Shown here in pieces: positions 45,401 to 55,544 of a stretch of 60,000 nucleotides of DNA. The notes beneath the pieces are model-generated. The model worked only from the letters and a program-made list of their open reading frames with translations. It did not search any database and was not told where the DNA came from. The first letter of the stretch is position 1. Every line of letters begins with the position of its first letter. The stretch is from Liolophura sinensis (lineage: Eukaryota; Mollusca; Polyplacophora; Chitonida; Chitonidae), in NCBI RefSeq assembly GCF_032854445.1, contig NC_088301.1, positions 6,372,044 through 6,432,043 of the forward strand. Reading direction: 5' to 3'. A program made the position numbers and the translations under genes.

Positions 45401-48400
45401 CTACTAATTTTATGTTTCAGATCAAAACTCTTTGCAGATCACTTTTAAGCCGTAATTACTATAAAGATCCAGGTATTTCCAAAGTGACACCATGTGGCCC
45501 ATTATTGCCTCATGGAGTCACAACATGTGCAGGTGATATGTACATGATGTGAATTAACCAGGTCTAAGAAGTGATACTTCAAGATCAGTAAGCATGTCTA
45601 TAATCTGGGCTTATGATGCCCTAGATCTTAACACTGATCAGTGAGGGCATCAGGAAACCTGTTACCAGCTACATGAATAAGGTAAATAATGAATGATTTA
45701 TCTCAGTTCTATGCAGCCCTCATTTTAAAGCGCACTTGGTGATGCCTTGGGTATACTGTATGCTTGTTGAACTAAAGTATATGCTTTACAGTCCGCCGGT
45801 CGTGCAGATTTATAAGTACATGTACGTACTTCACAGAGAGAAGATTAGAAAGCGTTTAATAGGTGTGTATTTGTTTATAAGCTTGGTGATGGGAAGCGTG
45901 CGCTGGATGACTGCAGACCTCTTCCATTGCCTACATGTACAGTGTGGCTTGAGGACTGAGTGTCACCTTGGTGTGCATGAATAATTCAGACACTGAAAGC
46001 TGGTTGGTTAGCCCCCAGCTAAGGACATAGGTCTGCTGACCTGAATCTCCAACTGCATCAGCTCAGCTCCAGATAGAAATTTTAAGACTGGTATGAAAAG
46101 ATTTGAAAAAGCTGGAGAGTTTTTTGTATTGTTTTTTTTTTATTAGAGAGAAAAACATACCTTTACTAGCCTTTATGGATGGAAAGGTGCTTGAAAGAGC
46201 ATTACAAGAATATGGAAAAACCACAGTACACCTGTGAAAATTAGAAACTAGGTTATGCGGGTAATTACTAAAAAATAGTAATGGAACTGAAAAACTAGCC
46301 AATGTTGTTGAAAATTCTTCTTTATTTGTATTAGTGCAAAAAATAAATGTGGGCTAAGTGGGCAAATTGCAATGTATCTGCAGTCTCCTTGAAAGAGAGG
46401 AATATTTAGTTTCTTAACAGACCTTTGCTTTTACGCTGCCAACATAATGTTTTCATAACACAGAAAACCTATAATTTTGATTTCTAGGTCAGCAGCCTGC
46501 TAAACACCAAATAAATTTAGTAAGTTTGTGATTTTTACCCTGTCTGCCAGATTTGTCCTAGGAGTATTGCATAATGTGTTTGTCCATGCACCCCTCCATT
46601 CATCCACATCCTTGTAAACAGTACAGTATATCCCCAGGCCGCTGACCCTATTAACTTTCAGTGTCATCCAGAATAATCATTGTTTTTTATTGACCTTGAA
46701 GAAATAAATTATTGAAGTTCTATTTTGTGACAGACTTTTTTGAAGTCTTCAGCATTTTGCATCAGACTAGCACCATATGTGGACCTGGTGATGTAGAAGA
46801 AGCAGCTTTGTTTTTCATTCAGTGTCACCAGACTTGTTATCCTCCATTATCTACTGTACCTAACTGTGCTTATACAGCCAACAGGTACAAAATCAGGGCA
46901 TTGCAAAGTATTTTTTATTTTTTTTGTGTGTACCTGTATGGAAATGAAAGTTATGGTCATTACATATTTGCTAAAGAAAAGATGTGTATACCATTGACCG
47001 TGGAGATACAGTGGTGTACTATTGTGTGTACTATTGTGTATATCTACCTTGGAGATACAGTGGTGTACTATTGTGTGTACTATTGTGTGTATCTACCTTG
47101 GAGATACTGTGGTGTACTATTATGTGTATCTACCTTGGAGATATGGTGGTGTACTATTGTGTGTATTATTATGTGTATCTACCTTGGAGATACAGTGGTG
47201 TACTATTGTGTGTATTATTATGTGTATCTACCTTGGAGATACAGTGGTAATAGATGTACAAGCTTGAAAAGTAAAGCGTGATTTTAGATTTAACAGCTAC
47301 ATCTGATTTAGTGTTTCAGATGGAACATGGTCTTAAATTTGATATGGCTTTCGCAGTATTTGTAAAAGATAAACATTTTTATAGTAAATTTAGTGGTTTC
47401 ATGTAGGAAGAAATCTGTTCTCTTAAATGCTATATTGTTTTTATATTTGGCAGATTGTTTTCTTAAATAATTGAAAACATCTGAATTGTGACAGAAATTT
47501 AATTGGACTCAAAAACGATGATCCAAATAAAGCAGGCCTTAACACCATTAAACCTGTTGGAGTGTTGGAATGAATTATACATCATCTTGAATAGGTCTTG
47601 AATTCAGTCTATTATCATTCTATGTTACTGTACAGGAAACAAAATTGTACATGCATTTGAGTATACTCGTTGAAAAGTTGAATGGAGCATTGTCTGCATT
47701 GGGCTGACAAAAAGATGCCGTTACACTGTATATTTACACGTCCATAGATCATAGATGCTGATTACTACAACCAACATGAAGGACACAATTAGGTGCTGAT
47801 CATGCAGCAAATCAGGGTGAAATTGTCCTGTAGCACAAGAACATCACATCAAAGATGTTCAGAGAAACCTCATGTACTGTTCTATTATTCCAAGAATCAG
47901 AGTATTTCACTAAACTTAAGCTTGTTTCAGGGTGGCATGTACATTTTGCTTCTGGTTGATTCATTTACCTTAAAGTTCCAGCTACAAGTTTTAGTGAAGT
48001 TTGATTAATTTATTATCTATCAAAAAAACATAATTGCTGTTATTGAAAGAATCATTTTAAGGCCTTTTTATGCTCCTGTAAATGCCAGTTTTTTTTAGGA
48101 TGATCAGCACTGCAAATCCATATAAGGTTCTGTTGTAATAAATTAATCAAAAAAACATAATTGCTGTTATTGAAAGAATCATTTTAAGGCCTTTTTATGC
48201 TCCTGTAAATGCATTTTATCATGCCAAACTTAACATGAAATACAGTATCCCCAATACAGCTGGACAAAACAATTAAGGCCATTGTTTGAAACACTTCTAG
48301 ACATTATCTGCTCTCTCAGAATGCGGCTTTTAATCACTTGCACTAGGGGATTCAGTACATACCAATCCCCGGTGTCTTGATGGATTTTTGTCCCGGTGCA

Positions 48401-48963
48401 TTATGCCACACAGCCATAATACTGTCTCAAGGGATGGCCCCATTAATTTCCACATTTGATTACCATAGCGACAGCCTTAGCTTATGGCAGGTCTAGAGTG
48501 CCACCTCAACCAACCAGCCAACCACAAGGCAGCTGAGGTTTGGACGATGTTTCCGTGACAGTAAAGCATCTTACTGTAAGCCAGGCCATGTCAGGCCCTA
48601 GTGTTGTTATTCACTGCTGCTCTGTAGATGCTGTACATACTGGTACGTCCCAGTGATCTAGTGTCTGCTCATTGCTTTAGACTGCAGGATCTGAGAGCAG
48701 AGTCCTTCACAATGCCAAACAAATGCCTCAGAATGCGGTGCCTTGTTTGTGTAATGCCTTAAACTGGCTGGTCCTGGCCAGGCTCAGGCATCACCGACGT
48801 GTCATGAGCATCTCTGTTCTCAAAGATGGTGTACAAGAGCCGGCCCAGGAAGACCCGATTCCATCAATACCAGTCCTCAAAAAATGGGTGCTGTATGAAA
48901 TGATGGTCCTCCTTTACAAGGAAGGCTTGCAGAGACTGCCGTTTGTGGCTCGACTGGCCAAAG
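28613..48963 (+). CDS. Small single-pass membrane protein with basic cytoplasmic segment; not identified
   Basis: Exons 28613-28691, 29468-29570, 32715-32779 and, less surely, 48688-48963; all boundaries are GT/AG and the phases (1, 2, 1) agree. Start ATG has good context (GCTATGG). The product has a 36-residue Thr-rich N-terminus without signal peptide (sequon NIT at residue 21), then one membrane span [20 protein letters not shown], then a highly charged stretch [13 protein letters not shown]. The topology expected is N-terminus outside, tail inside. The fourth exon adds [20 protein letters not shown] and [11 protein letters not shown] do not recognise a family. The introns are long (up to 15.9 kb) and full of minisatellites, so further exons may be missed and exon 4 may belong to another gene. 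Confidence 0.5.
29468..29570 (+). CDS. Membrane protein gene, coding exon 2: transmembrane span
   Basis: Acceptor TTTGTTTACAG|TTGCTC, donor GCAA|GTAAGT, both strong. Encodes [12 protein letters not shown] and the whole membrane segment ending CIYC. Confidence 0.65.
29571..32714 (+). other. Intron of the membrane protein gene
   Basis: Contains a MITE A copy at 30219-30432, a poly-C run at about 31820, and a duplicated segment ('aatcaaagcgcaattgagatgcctgga' near 31678 recurs near 32033 as 'aatcaaatcgcagttgagatgcctgga'). No additional exon that I can support; ORFs here are short and motif-free. Confidence 0.4.
30219..30432 (+). mobile_element. MITE family A, full-length copy
   Basis: From 'gattcctcaattttttggca' to 'gaaaaggttaaagaattcag' followed by TA. 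Internal blocks as in the other copies. Confidence 0.7.
32715..32779 (+). CDS. Membrane protein gene, coding exon 3: basic cytoplasmic segment
   Basis: Acceptor TTTTACTCTCAG|AGACC, donor CGAG|GTGAGT. Encodes [20 protein letters not shown], a Lys/Arg/Glu-rich stretch directly after the membrane span. Confidence 0.55.
32780..34180 (+). other. Intron stretch, no gene seen
   Basis: No supported exon or repeat array. A local imperfect duplication of 'caccccacccac' type sequence occurs near 33436-33490. Confidence 0.4.
34181..34350. repeat. 33-bp minisatellite, five units
   Basis: Unit 'tctcacaagtatgcaact' plus 'tattatctttataat', nearly identical across five copies. Because 33 is a multiple of three, several frames on both strands stay open; the resulting ORFs (34031-34447 plus, 34093-34530 minus) are products of the repeat. 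Confidence 0.92.
35041..35080 (+). other. G-rich tract, possible quadruplex
   Basis: Reads 'ggggtggggggtggggtggg' and continues in G runs; four or more runs of at least four G with one-base loops. Confidence 0.55.
35556..35808. repeat. Minisatellite of 18- and 23-bp variants
   Basis: Mixed units of 'tgtgtatatggcaggact' and 'tgtgtatatatggcaggactaat', about a dozen copies. Confidence 0.85.
36501..37125. repeat. 33-bp minisatellite with higher-order structure, about 19 units
   Basis: Unit 'acctgatatctacaaatag' plus 'tccatcatcagaca'. Variants recur in the same order (units with 'atctaaaaacctg', then 'catgacaagacaacctg', and so on) in two blocks of about seven units, so a block of roughly 230 bp was duplicated. 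The minus strand is open throughout (37146-36460, 228 codons, repeat [11 protein letters not shown]). The only length change among units is a three-base deletion near 36790. Confidence 0.9.
37126..38770 (+). other. Intron stretch, no gene seen
   Basis: No supported exon. 'attgggataatgaaatgtca' near 38405 is a partial inverted match to 'aaatttcattatccccag' near 38373, giving a short hairpin. Confidence 0.35.
38771..38969 (+). mobile_element. MITE family A, full-length copy with TA target site
   Basis: TA|CCCTAATTCCTCAACCTTTT at the left and GGTTGGAGAATTACAG|TA at the right, consistent with a TA duplication and inverted termini. Confidence 0.8.
39352..39419. repeat. (TA)n microsatellite
   Basis: About 33 TA units. 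The YIYIYI-type ORFs on the minus strand come from it. Confidence 0.95.
40065..40276 (+). mobile_element. MITE family B, copy
   Basis: Contains 'gaggcaaataaatgtgaca', 'ttacttttggctctgaaact' and ends 'aaaattttaggacatttactgta', matching the family B terminus. Confidence 0.5.
41320..41500 (-). mobile_element. SINE family 1, degraded copy
   Basis: Reads 'gattggtgtactcatgcaagaatatttcacttgtg', then a G-rich insertion-like stretch (about 41380-41402), then 'gggaaacccatgatcatttgcag' and 'ccggagaggaaaccagcatta'. The central part is replaced by G/A-rich simple sequence. Confidence 0.7.
42048..42092 (-). mobile_element. SINE family 1, tail fragment
   Basis: 'ttatttatttatttgattggtgttttacc' matches only the 3' end of the family. 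Confidence 0.55.
42341..42905. repeat. 20-bp minisatellite, about 28 units
   Basis: Unit 'catcagtctgycagttkgtc'. Variant units (for example 'catcactctgtcccttggtc') recur at regular 60- to 140-bp spacing, so there is higher-order structure. All three plus-strand frames are open across the array (42271-42996, 42305-42775, 42366-42917), because the unit lacks stops and three units make 20 codons. Confidence 0.92.
42906..43966 (+). other. Intron stretch, no gene seen
   Basis: No supported exon. Around 43430-43900 similar phrases recur ('aatcaaatttggtttcaaat', 'ggtcactccttgtctgcaca', 'ggctacttattgtctacaag'), suggesting a very old tandem duplication of about 130 bp. Confidence 0.4.
43967..44178 (+). 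mobile_element. MITE family A, full-length copy with TA target site
   Basis: TA|CCCTAATTCCTCAACTT at the left, GTTGAGGAATTATAG|TA at the right; the terminal 13 bases are near-perfect inverted copies. This is the best-preserved termini pair in the window. Confidence 0.85.
44241..44470 (+). mobile_element. SINE family 2 (tRNA-headed), copy
   Basis: Head with A-box-like TAGCACAGTTGGTAGAG, 'gatccagggtcaatcc', then 'tcacacctaagacctt', 'gttcagcatgaaggggatag', 'agagcggtggaaatccg' and 'ggattccttcgttgtcat'. Same block order as at 54403-54722, minus an internal segment of about 75 bp. Confidence 0.8.
44471..44989 (+). other. Intron stretch, no gene seen
   Basis: No feature found besides a C-rich run near 44900. 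Confidence 0.35.
44990..45200 (-). mobile_element. SINE family 1, head-truncated
   Basis: Tail 'ttatttatttatttgattggtgttttatgccgtac', central domain 'cggcggccagcattatggtggg', through 'gagctggacttgaactcacagcgac'. The A-box end is missing. Confidence 0.85.
45201..47001 (+). other. Intron stretch, no gene seen
   Basis: No supported exon. ORFs 45736-45984 and 46712-47281 lack motifs; the second runs into the 49-bp array. Confidence 0.35.
47002..47249. repeat. 49-bp minisatellite, about five units
   Basis: Unit starts 'ggagatacagtggtgtact' and ends 'gtgtatctacctt'. Starts at 47002, 47051, 47100, 47137, 47186 and 47235: the 37-bp step is one unit lacking a 12-bp internal repeat ('gtactattgtgt'). 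Confidence 0.9.
48024..48213. repeat. Local duplication of about 127-bp spacing
   Basis: 'aaaaacataattgctgttat' and the next 40 bases to 'gctcctgtaaatgc' occur twice (about 48024 and 48151). The sequence between them ('tttaggatgatcagcactgc' to 'ggttctgttgtaa') recurs near 49596-49643. A related piece is at about 11500. Confidence 0.75.
48688..48963 (+). CDS. Candidate coding exon, phase-compatible with the membrane protein gene
   Basis: Open between a pyrimidine-rich acceptor (GCTTTAGACTGCAG|GATCTG) and a strong donor (GCCAAAG|GTAAGC). Reading from the phase left by exon 3 gives 92 codons without a stop, including [20 protein letters not shown] and [20 protein letters not shown]. The second half looks like genuine protein (amphipathic helix). 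It could also be a first exon of another gene starting at an ATG inside it. Product not recognised. Confidence 0.5.
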
Positions 48964-50319
48964 GTAAGCATCGTTTTGACTTAACACCAAATTTGTCAGT
49001 ATTGTAATTTTAGGCTGCCGGTGTAGGCTTTGAGCCAGCAAGGTGCCACTGACAAGGTCTTTTGAGCCGAGACACTCTCTTCAGTCACATGTAACACCAT
49101 GTGGTCTAAGCGTTCAGTATGGAATACATATACACATGCAATTCTCTCAGCTTTCTTGAAAACACATGAAATTTTCACAGTATCAGTTTCAGTTTCTTTC
49201 TGGCTAGAAGTATGATTGTAGGTTGAATTCAGATACAGTATGAACAGTCAGATAACACGTAGACAAGGCAACATATTGTTTGGTTTGACCCACTTAATAT
49301 TTATACAGAAAGAATAAATTTCTTGGGGGTATACTTGCAGCTATATCCTTGAAATAGCCCTGTGAAATCTTGTGCGTTACATGGTGCAATGTCAATAGGT
49401 TCAGAATCCAGGACCATGGCTCTGCATGGTATCATTGATATTACTTGATTCTGTGAACCACCTAGCCATCAGGCTTTATGTGCATGGCCATTGCTGGATG
49501 TTTGTGTAAGGTCGTGTCTGCGTGCAGTTGACCAGCTGGGTATTTGTGCGTCTGTGACCACATGCAGACAGCAGGACTGTTGTGTGTTCTGCAGTTTTTT
49601 TTAGGATGATCAGCACTGCAAATCCATATAAGGTTCTGTTGTAACAATGCATTGTGAAATCTGACTGGTCATTAACTCGCACCTCAGAAGAATGGCTTTG
49701 TTATTTATGACTATTCATGTAGAGTTCAAATATCGTGTAATGTTAATGAAAACATTCACCTCTTTTTGAAGTTTCATTTTGGATACATACAGTTGTTGTG
49801 CCAGACAGGCCAATGTGTGATCTGGATGTGGGTAGATCCAGTCCATGTAGACACTTTGTTTTAAATTGAAGATCTGATAAAGTATTCATAGTTCTTTTAA
49901 AATGTAGTGTGAGGAAAAATGTTGCACTTGTGGAAAGATTAGCGTACAGCATACATTTGTAGTCAGACTTAATTGCCAAACTAACATACCACATATAAGC
50001 TATCAGTACTGAACTGAAATGCAATGTTTTAATAGTCTGTACAGTTATATAAGTATTCATAATCTAATATTCTGATTTACTTTCACTGAGGAAGTCATAC
50101 TATTTTTACACATTCTGAAATTTGGTTTGGACTATATTTTTTATCATTTCAAAAGAAAACATTTCTGTTCATTTTGTTTGATTTGAGGAGGTGTATGACT
50201 ATAACAGCCCTTGCAGAAGTCTGGGCATGGGATTCATACAGCTACAGGCCATATTAGTCACACGCTCTCTAATCTGTGTTATTAATTAGCCACCTAACAT
50301 AGATATCATTTCGGGAGAT
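48964..50319 (+). other. Intron or intergenic stretch, no gene seen
   Basis: Holds a dispersed repeat at 49591-49643 shared with 48089-48139. ORFs on the minus strand (49462-49682, 49743-50060) have no motif. Confidence 0.35.
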
Positions 50320-50382
50320 TGCTGGCCGATGTATGAGTGGGCAGCAAACCAGCATAAGCTGGACTTAAACTCAGAGCGACAA
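50320..50382 (-). mobile_element. SINE family 1, head-side fragment
   Basis: 'ttgctggccgatgtatgag' and 'accagcataagctggacttaaactcagagcgac' match the B-box side of the family. Confidence 0.55.
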
Positions 50383-50582
50383 GTTTTGTAAATTTTGGAC
50401 TACATGTACCTGTTAGCATTAGATGTTTTTTTTTCAATGAAGGCTGTAATATATGGATCCTCGAAGTGTAAACTATGTATACAGTAAATCTACTTCAGGA
50501 AGGAGATGAATCCTAGCTGGCAGCATTATAGTGTTAACACACGTACCATTACCAAAGTGACATGCATTTTGTCCTGATTTTG

Positions 50583-50657
50583 ATTGATTCATGTTTTTGC
50601 GCCATATACTCAAGAATATTTCACTTATACGACGGTGGCCAGCATTATGGTGGGGTT
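50583..50657 (-). mobile_element. SINE family 1, tail-side fragment
   Basis: 'gcgccatatactcaagaatatttcacttatacgacggtggccagcattatggtggg' matches the 3' half of the central domain. Confidence 0.7.
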
Positions 50658-51400
50658 CTGATTATGATGTAGCAAATGAGCAGGTTTCAAATCTCCAATA
50701 AAGCAATCTATGGCCATAATAAATTTATTTTACTGCAATAACAATGTTGCTCAGAGTTTGTTCATCAAAACAAGACTTTAGCACCCTTACTGAATACTCA
50801 GGTTCACCGAATCACATCTGCATGGTCACTACGGGCAAAAAGAAGAATGGCCTGCCTGACCTTGGGGTGTATGGTCTGCTGTGAGGGGTTCATTGATTAT
50901 AGAGGGAGGTCAGTGGCCACAAGGCTTCATTGTACATCTTGTAATCCCACATGTTAACATTGATCTGCAGTCACCTCGTTAGGCAAATTAGCCAGTGTTA
51001 TATCGCAGTCGAGTCAACCCTTATCCAACACTCTTAAATAAATTGTTGTAAATATTGGCAAGAAATAATTGTTCACATGACAAATTGTGTATATTTTACA
51101 GTATGTGTACGTGTTTTCTCCAAGTACAAGCATCTGTATTCATTGACTTGTCTCTTGATGCGCGGCTATTTTGCAACATGCTCTTTAAAAATCCAGTGCA
51201 GTTGATACATAGTTGAGCTAGAGTGGGTTGTAATAAATGTTTCATTATCTAAGTGTTGATATGCTATAAAAGTTTTGTTGCCAGTTCACTGCCATAAAGT
51301 CGTCATACAGTCGTTAGTTTGGCATTGTCCTGAATTTGTTTAAATGTCTATTACACTGCTATATATGCCTTTCTTTCATAGACCATGTTATTCAATCATT
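50658..51400 (+). other. No gene seen
   Basis: No supported exon or repeat in this stretch. Confidence 0.35.
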
Positions 51401-51404
51401 TGGT

Positions 51405-51692
51405 GAGGGGGGGGGGGGGCTCCACGGCCAAGGAGGTTAGCACGCCAGCGTGGCACAGTGAACACGAGGCTCTCACCATTGTGGCTGCTGTGAGTTCAAG
51501 TCCAGCTTATGCTGGCTTCCTCTCCAGCCATACATGGGAAGGTCAGCCTGCAACCTGCAGATGGTCATAGGATTTTGCCAGGCTCTGCCTGATTTCCTCC
51601 CACAGGAATGCTTTCCACCTTCATATAAATAAAATATTCTAGAGTAAGCCGTGAAACACCAGTCAAATAAATCAATCAATCAATCAGTCAAT
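51405..51692 (+). mobile_element. SINE family 1, near-complete
   Basis: Preceded by a G run (51407-51419). Head 'ccaaggaggttagcacgccagcg', B-box-like GAGTTCAAGTCC, central domain and tail of CAAT repeats. Flanks 'tcaatcatttggt' and 'tcaatcattttggt' look like a target site duplication. Confidence 0.85.
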
Positions 51693-53062
51693 CATTTTGG
51701 TCATCTACAAAATTAAAAAGTCCCTATACTGTATTATTTTTCTTTATTATTAGAGTAATTATAGCTTCTAATGTACATCTGTTCAACTGCTTCTTCAGAA
51801 ACCATTAAATGAAAACAATGGCAACACCTTCTGCATTGTTGTTTAGTTTGTTTTTTTTTTTTGTTAAATTTGTCTCAATTTTAAATTTGTATTAAGCAAA
51901 GTGAAGCAGTTTCCATCATTTCCTGCTCACTTTCCTTCACCCATAGAGCTGTCTTCTCTGATCCTATGACAACTTATATTTGGTATTTTAAGAGCTAAAA
52001 AAAGTCGTTTCCTTCTGTAATTTCCTACAACATAAAACTCATTGATGTATAGAGTTCAGGGATCCTCTGAATGACTTCTTGTTTGTTTCTTGGCTTGAAG
52101 GTTTAACTTTTCCTCCAGAAGAGTTATTTAGTCATTTACTTATTTATTTACATATTCATTTATTTATGTTGATTGTTCATTTTTATGTATTTATCTTTCA
52201 TTGGCCTTTTATGCTGTACTGAACAATCTTTCACATTGATTTAGGTCCAGGTTTATAGACAGTGTATTTCATTAAAGTTTTGTGTGTAAAATTTCTCTTT
52301 TAGAAAATTATTAAGGCCTTAAATGATGTTTTGGATGCCAACACTTAAGTTTTTCCGATACAAATTTAATCAGACTTTCCAAAACCACTATTAACTAGCC
52401 CTGTATGATGAATAAATCAATAAAAATCAAACAAAAAGTGTCACGTGAAAAATGCTAAGTTTCTTAAAGTGAAATACCAAGAAATTGCCTTGTTTACAAC
52501 GGGAAACCATGGCCCCCCTTTCAGACATCTGACAAATTGTGCTGACATAAAGCAGCAGCTTGATTTAATTTGATTTGTTGGATTGGTCGATCAGTTTGAT
52601 TGGATAATAGGTCATGGAACAGGGATTAGTTTGTGTGAATGAACTGAGATGAGGAGCTGTAGACTTCAGCATCTGTGCCAGAAGGGGGCTCAGTTTTCAG
52701 AATGAAGAATGGCGACAGAATGACTGAAGATTCATTCAGTCTGTTCAAAGGTTCACATCTGCAGATATGTGGTTGCTTTGAATAGGTATACTTAAAAATG
52801 ATTGAGAGCTTAATAAGCTCATAGAAATAGCGATTAATTGTTATATTTAACTGACAGCCTACATTAAGGAGGATGGGCAAAACACAGTCCACCATGCTAG
52901 AATGAATATTCGGATTTAAGGAATTAATATACAATATGTGGAAATTAAGTTCAACCATACCATTTGCAAGGTGGCCATCAAAGAGTTTCATTGAGTATTC
53001 ATATAAGGTACAATGATTTTTCATGTCATACGCTTTACTTAATCTGCCAGTGTCACCATTGT
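51693..53062 (+). other. No gene seen
   Basis: AT-rich; a long minus-strand ORF begins here (53309-52626) but crosses a SINE fragment and is not supported as a gene. Confidence 0.35.
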
Positions 53063-53146
53063 TGTTGTTGTGAGTACAAGTCATGCTGGCTTCCCCTCCA
53101 GCCGTACATGGTGTAAAATACCAATCAGTTAAATGTATAAATAATC
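53063..53146 (+). mobile_element. SINE family 1, internally deleted
   Basis: 'gtgagtacaagtcatgctggcttcccctccagccgtacatgg' joined directly to the tail 'gtgtaaaataccaatcag'. The whole central half is missing. Confidence 0.7.
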
Positions 53147-53476
53147 TGCCTACAAAATTTACGAAATTTTTTAAAAAGTTGACACTGTGCTGTGTTAAAG
53201 TGAGGGAAATACAGCAGTACAAGGTTAACAGCACCTGTTTCAGGAATAAGCTTTCAGTGTATGCTATAAGACATAGAAGGTATAACTTGTGATCAACAGG
53301 TACTTGCATACTTTGTACCTCACCTGTACTTTGTAGCTTACTTTTATGTCATACCCTCGGCACTAATTGGCCTCCATTAAGAGCTAAAACAATGGTAAGG
53401 TAAATGTGACGGGTTGTAAATGTACATGCGCCTTAACAGAAATACTGCAAGTATCAGGTTTTCCACTTTTTAAAGT

Positions 53477-53556
53477 GCGACCCCACCCATGATTGACCCT
53501 GGAACTCCCGCCCCCGAAGCAGACACTCTACCAGCTGAGCTATCAGGGTCAGTCAT
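53477..53556 (-). mobile_element. SINE family 2, tRNA-like head only
   Basis: Minus strand reads CCTGATAGCTCAGCTGGTAG followed by AGTGTCTGCTTCGGG and 'ccagggtcaatc'. The A box is perfect. It does not fold as a full tRNA (no proper anticodon arm), and it matches the head of the family 2 copies. Confidence 0.7.
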
Positions 53557-53642
53557 TCCCTCTTTGAGGCTCTGCATTTGTGATAGTAACCGTAAATTAT
53601 AAAATTCTTGATTTCACCTCTTTTTTGCATTAGAACACATGT

Positions 53643-53704
53643 AAGGAAGAGCCCACGGGAGACCCATGAACATCCGCAGGTTGCTGAAAGACCTTCCAAC
53701 TATG
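53643..53704 (-). mobile_element. SINE family 1, short fragment
   Basis: 'gggagacccatgaacatccgcaggttgctgaaagaccttcc' matches the middle of the central domain. Confidence 0.65.
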
Positions 53705-54402
53705 AGCGTTTTATTTAGTGCTACAGGTTCTTATGCAAACACCTATCTAGAGAAGCGTATTGTCTCTCTAGCTACTTAACCAGATTTATGGAATTTCAAA
53801 GTTACAAAAGTACCTAGTTTTTGGACTTCATTTTTTCTTGTATTCGGAGTATGTGCAGAAAGCTTTCCACATCTACATTATATTATATTTATATTAGTAG
53901 TAGGAGCCTATGACACTGGCCGATGCATGTGCCTTCCTATACTGCAATAAAATGTTTAAACCATCCATAAAGTGAACGTTATTTGTTCATTGGGTTGTGG
54001 TGGCCAGCTGTAGTACGCAGATAACTAATCAGAGGGTAGCGATTTTTGCACATCAAAAGACCACATACTCCAGCGAATTTGTTCTCAAACTCCCCGCAAG
54101 GAAATTTTCTATCACAGCTCAACATTTGCTCAACCATTCACCGGGTTGTAATAGCAACCAATAGCACATGGATTACCAAACACAGTTTGTGATTTACATA
54201 TCAACTTTGTGCACGAACTCCCCATCTTGATTTCTTTTACCACCTCAACCATTTTATATCATAAGTCATCAATCTGCAATCTCTATGCATAGTGATAGGG
54301 AAGGGATAGTAATTTTGGCTTTTCTTGGTGAATTGATGGCAAGATCTTAAAATATCTAGTTAGAGAATACTGCTACTGCTACTTTAGTATTTATTTTATT
54401 TT
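53705..54402 (+). other. No gene seen
   Basis: No supported feature. Confidence 0.35.
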
Positions 54403-54722
54403 GGACCGGCCCTGATAGCACAGTTTGTAGAGCGTCCACGTCGGGAGTGGCAGATCCAGGGTCAGTCCTGGCTCGAATCACACCTAAGACTTTAAAAGAG
54501 GAAGTTGTAACTTCCTCTCTTGGTGTTCAGCATGAAGGGGATAGTGCAGTGACTGGTTGACCCATATCAGTATAATGGCTCTGGCGGGGCGGCTTACTTG
54601 CCTTTGGTTAGGCGTCTCAGTGAAGCAGCAATAGATAAAAGAGCGGTGGAAATCCGTCTTGCAACAAGTAGGCACATTACATGCACTCTAAGGATTCCTT
54701 CGTCGTCATTTGAATGAAAAAT
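54403..54722 (+). mobile_element. SINE family 2, long copy
   Basis: Head 'ggaccggccctgatagcaca' with TAGCACAGTTTGTAGAG and 'gatccagggtcagtcc', a middle part with 'gacccatatcagtataatgg' and 'ggcggcttacttgcc', then 'agagcggtggaaatccg' and 'ggattccttcgtcgtcat'. CATTCACTCACTCACT repeats follow about 40 bases later. Confidence 0.82.
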
Positions 54723-55544
54723 TGTTAAGTACAACATTAAGCCCAAAGCACTCATTCACTCACTCACTTTATTTTGGCTTAGCGGTCAGTATTTAAACTT
54801 ACGCGAATTCTTCAACCTTTTCAACCACCTCTGCAACCAGTATTTTGAAACATTCTGGGAGAACTTTGGGGTGTAGAGAAATGATTTGCACACTTTTGTT
54901 AAACTTGCATCTTTAATTATTTTTAATGTCATTTTCAAAACAATTTTATGCATATATTACACTGAAAAAAGTGCATTAGTGGTTGAAAATTTACAGTATC
55001 TCCTAACCCTGCATGTGCAGTTTTATGAACTGCTCAATCAGGCAAACTAGCAGTATTGTTTCAATATGATGGCAGGTTTGTATCCATCATTGTGGACATA
55101 TATACCAAAGCTTGACAAATGACTGATGTGGCATTTTGTGAAATTGCCAGTTTGAACTATGTGCCATGTTATTTGAGTTGAATGCCATTAAGCCTTCATT
55201 AATTATATTTTGTGGTTATTTTCATGCAGACCACCAAATATGAAACCTGTATTTCACTGTTTGCAGGATTTGTACTTGAACATATTCCTACACACATTAA
55301 CGATTATGCAAAACATTTGAGACAATAAATATTGATATTTGTAGAAATATACCTCAAAAATATATACATATATTGCTCCTTACTTGCTGTTAACCAGGAA
55401 AGATCACACAACATGTATACATGTATCATGCATCGAAAAGGTTGTTTTTATCATAATGGATCTGTAGATAAGCAATAAAAAGGCAAAGCAATTCAAGTAA
55501 GCTTATAGTATATACTGTGACTTATGACCTTTTATGTTGATTTA
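54723..55544 (+). other. No gene seen
   Basis: Short (CACT)n run at about 54756-54768, otherwise nothing supported. Confidence 0.35.

Noticed and set aside
52626-53309. 227-codon minus-strand ORF
   Set aside because: It runs across an internally deleted SINE (53063-53146), has low-complexity Asn runs and no motif; best explained as chance in AT-rich DNA.
53477-53556. tRNA gene
   Set aside because: Perfect A box, but no proper anticodon arm or acceptor pairing; it matches the head of SINE family 2.
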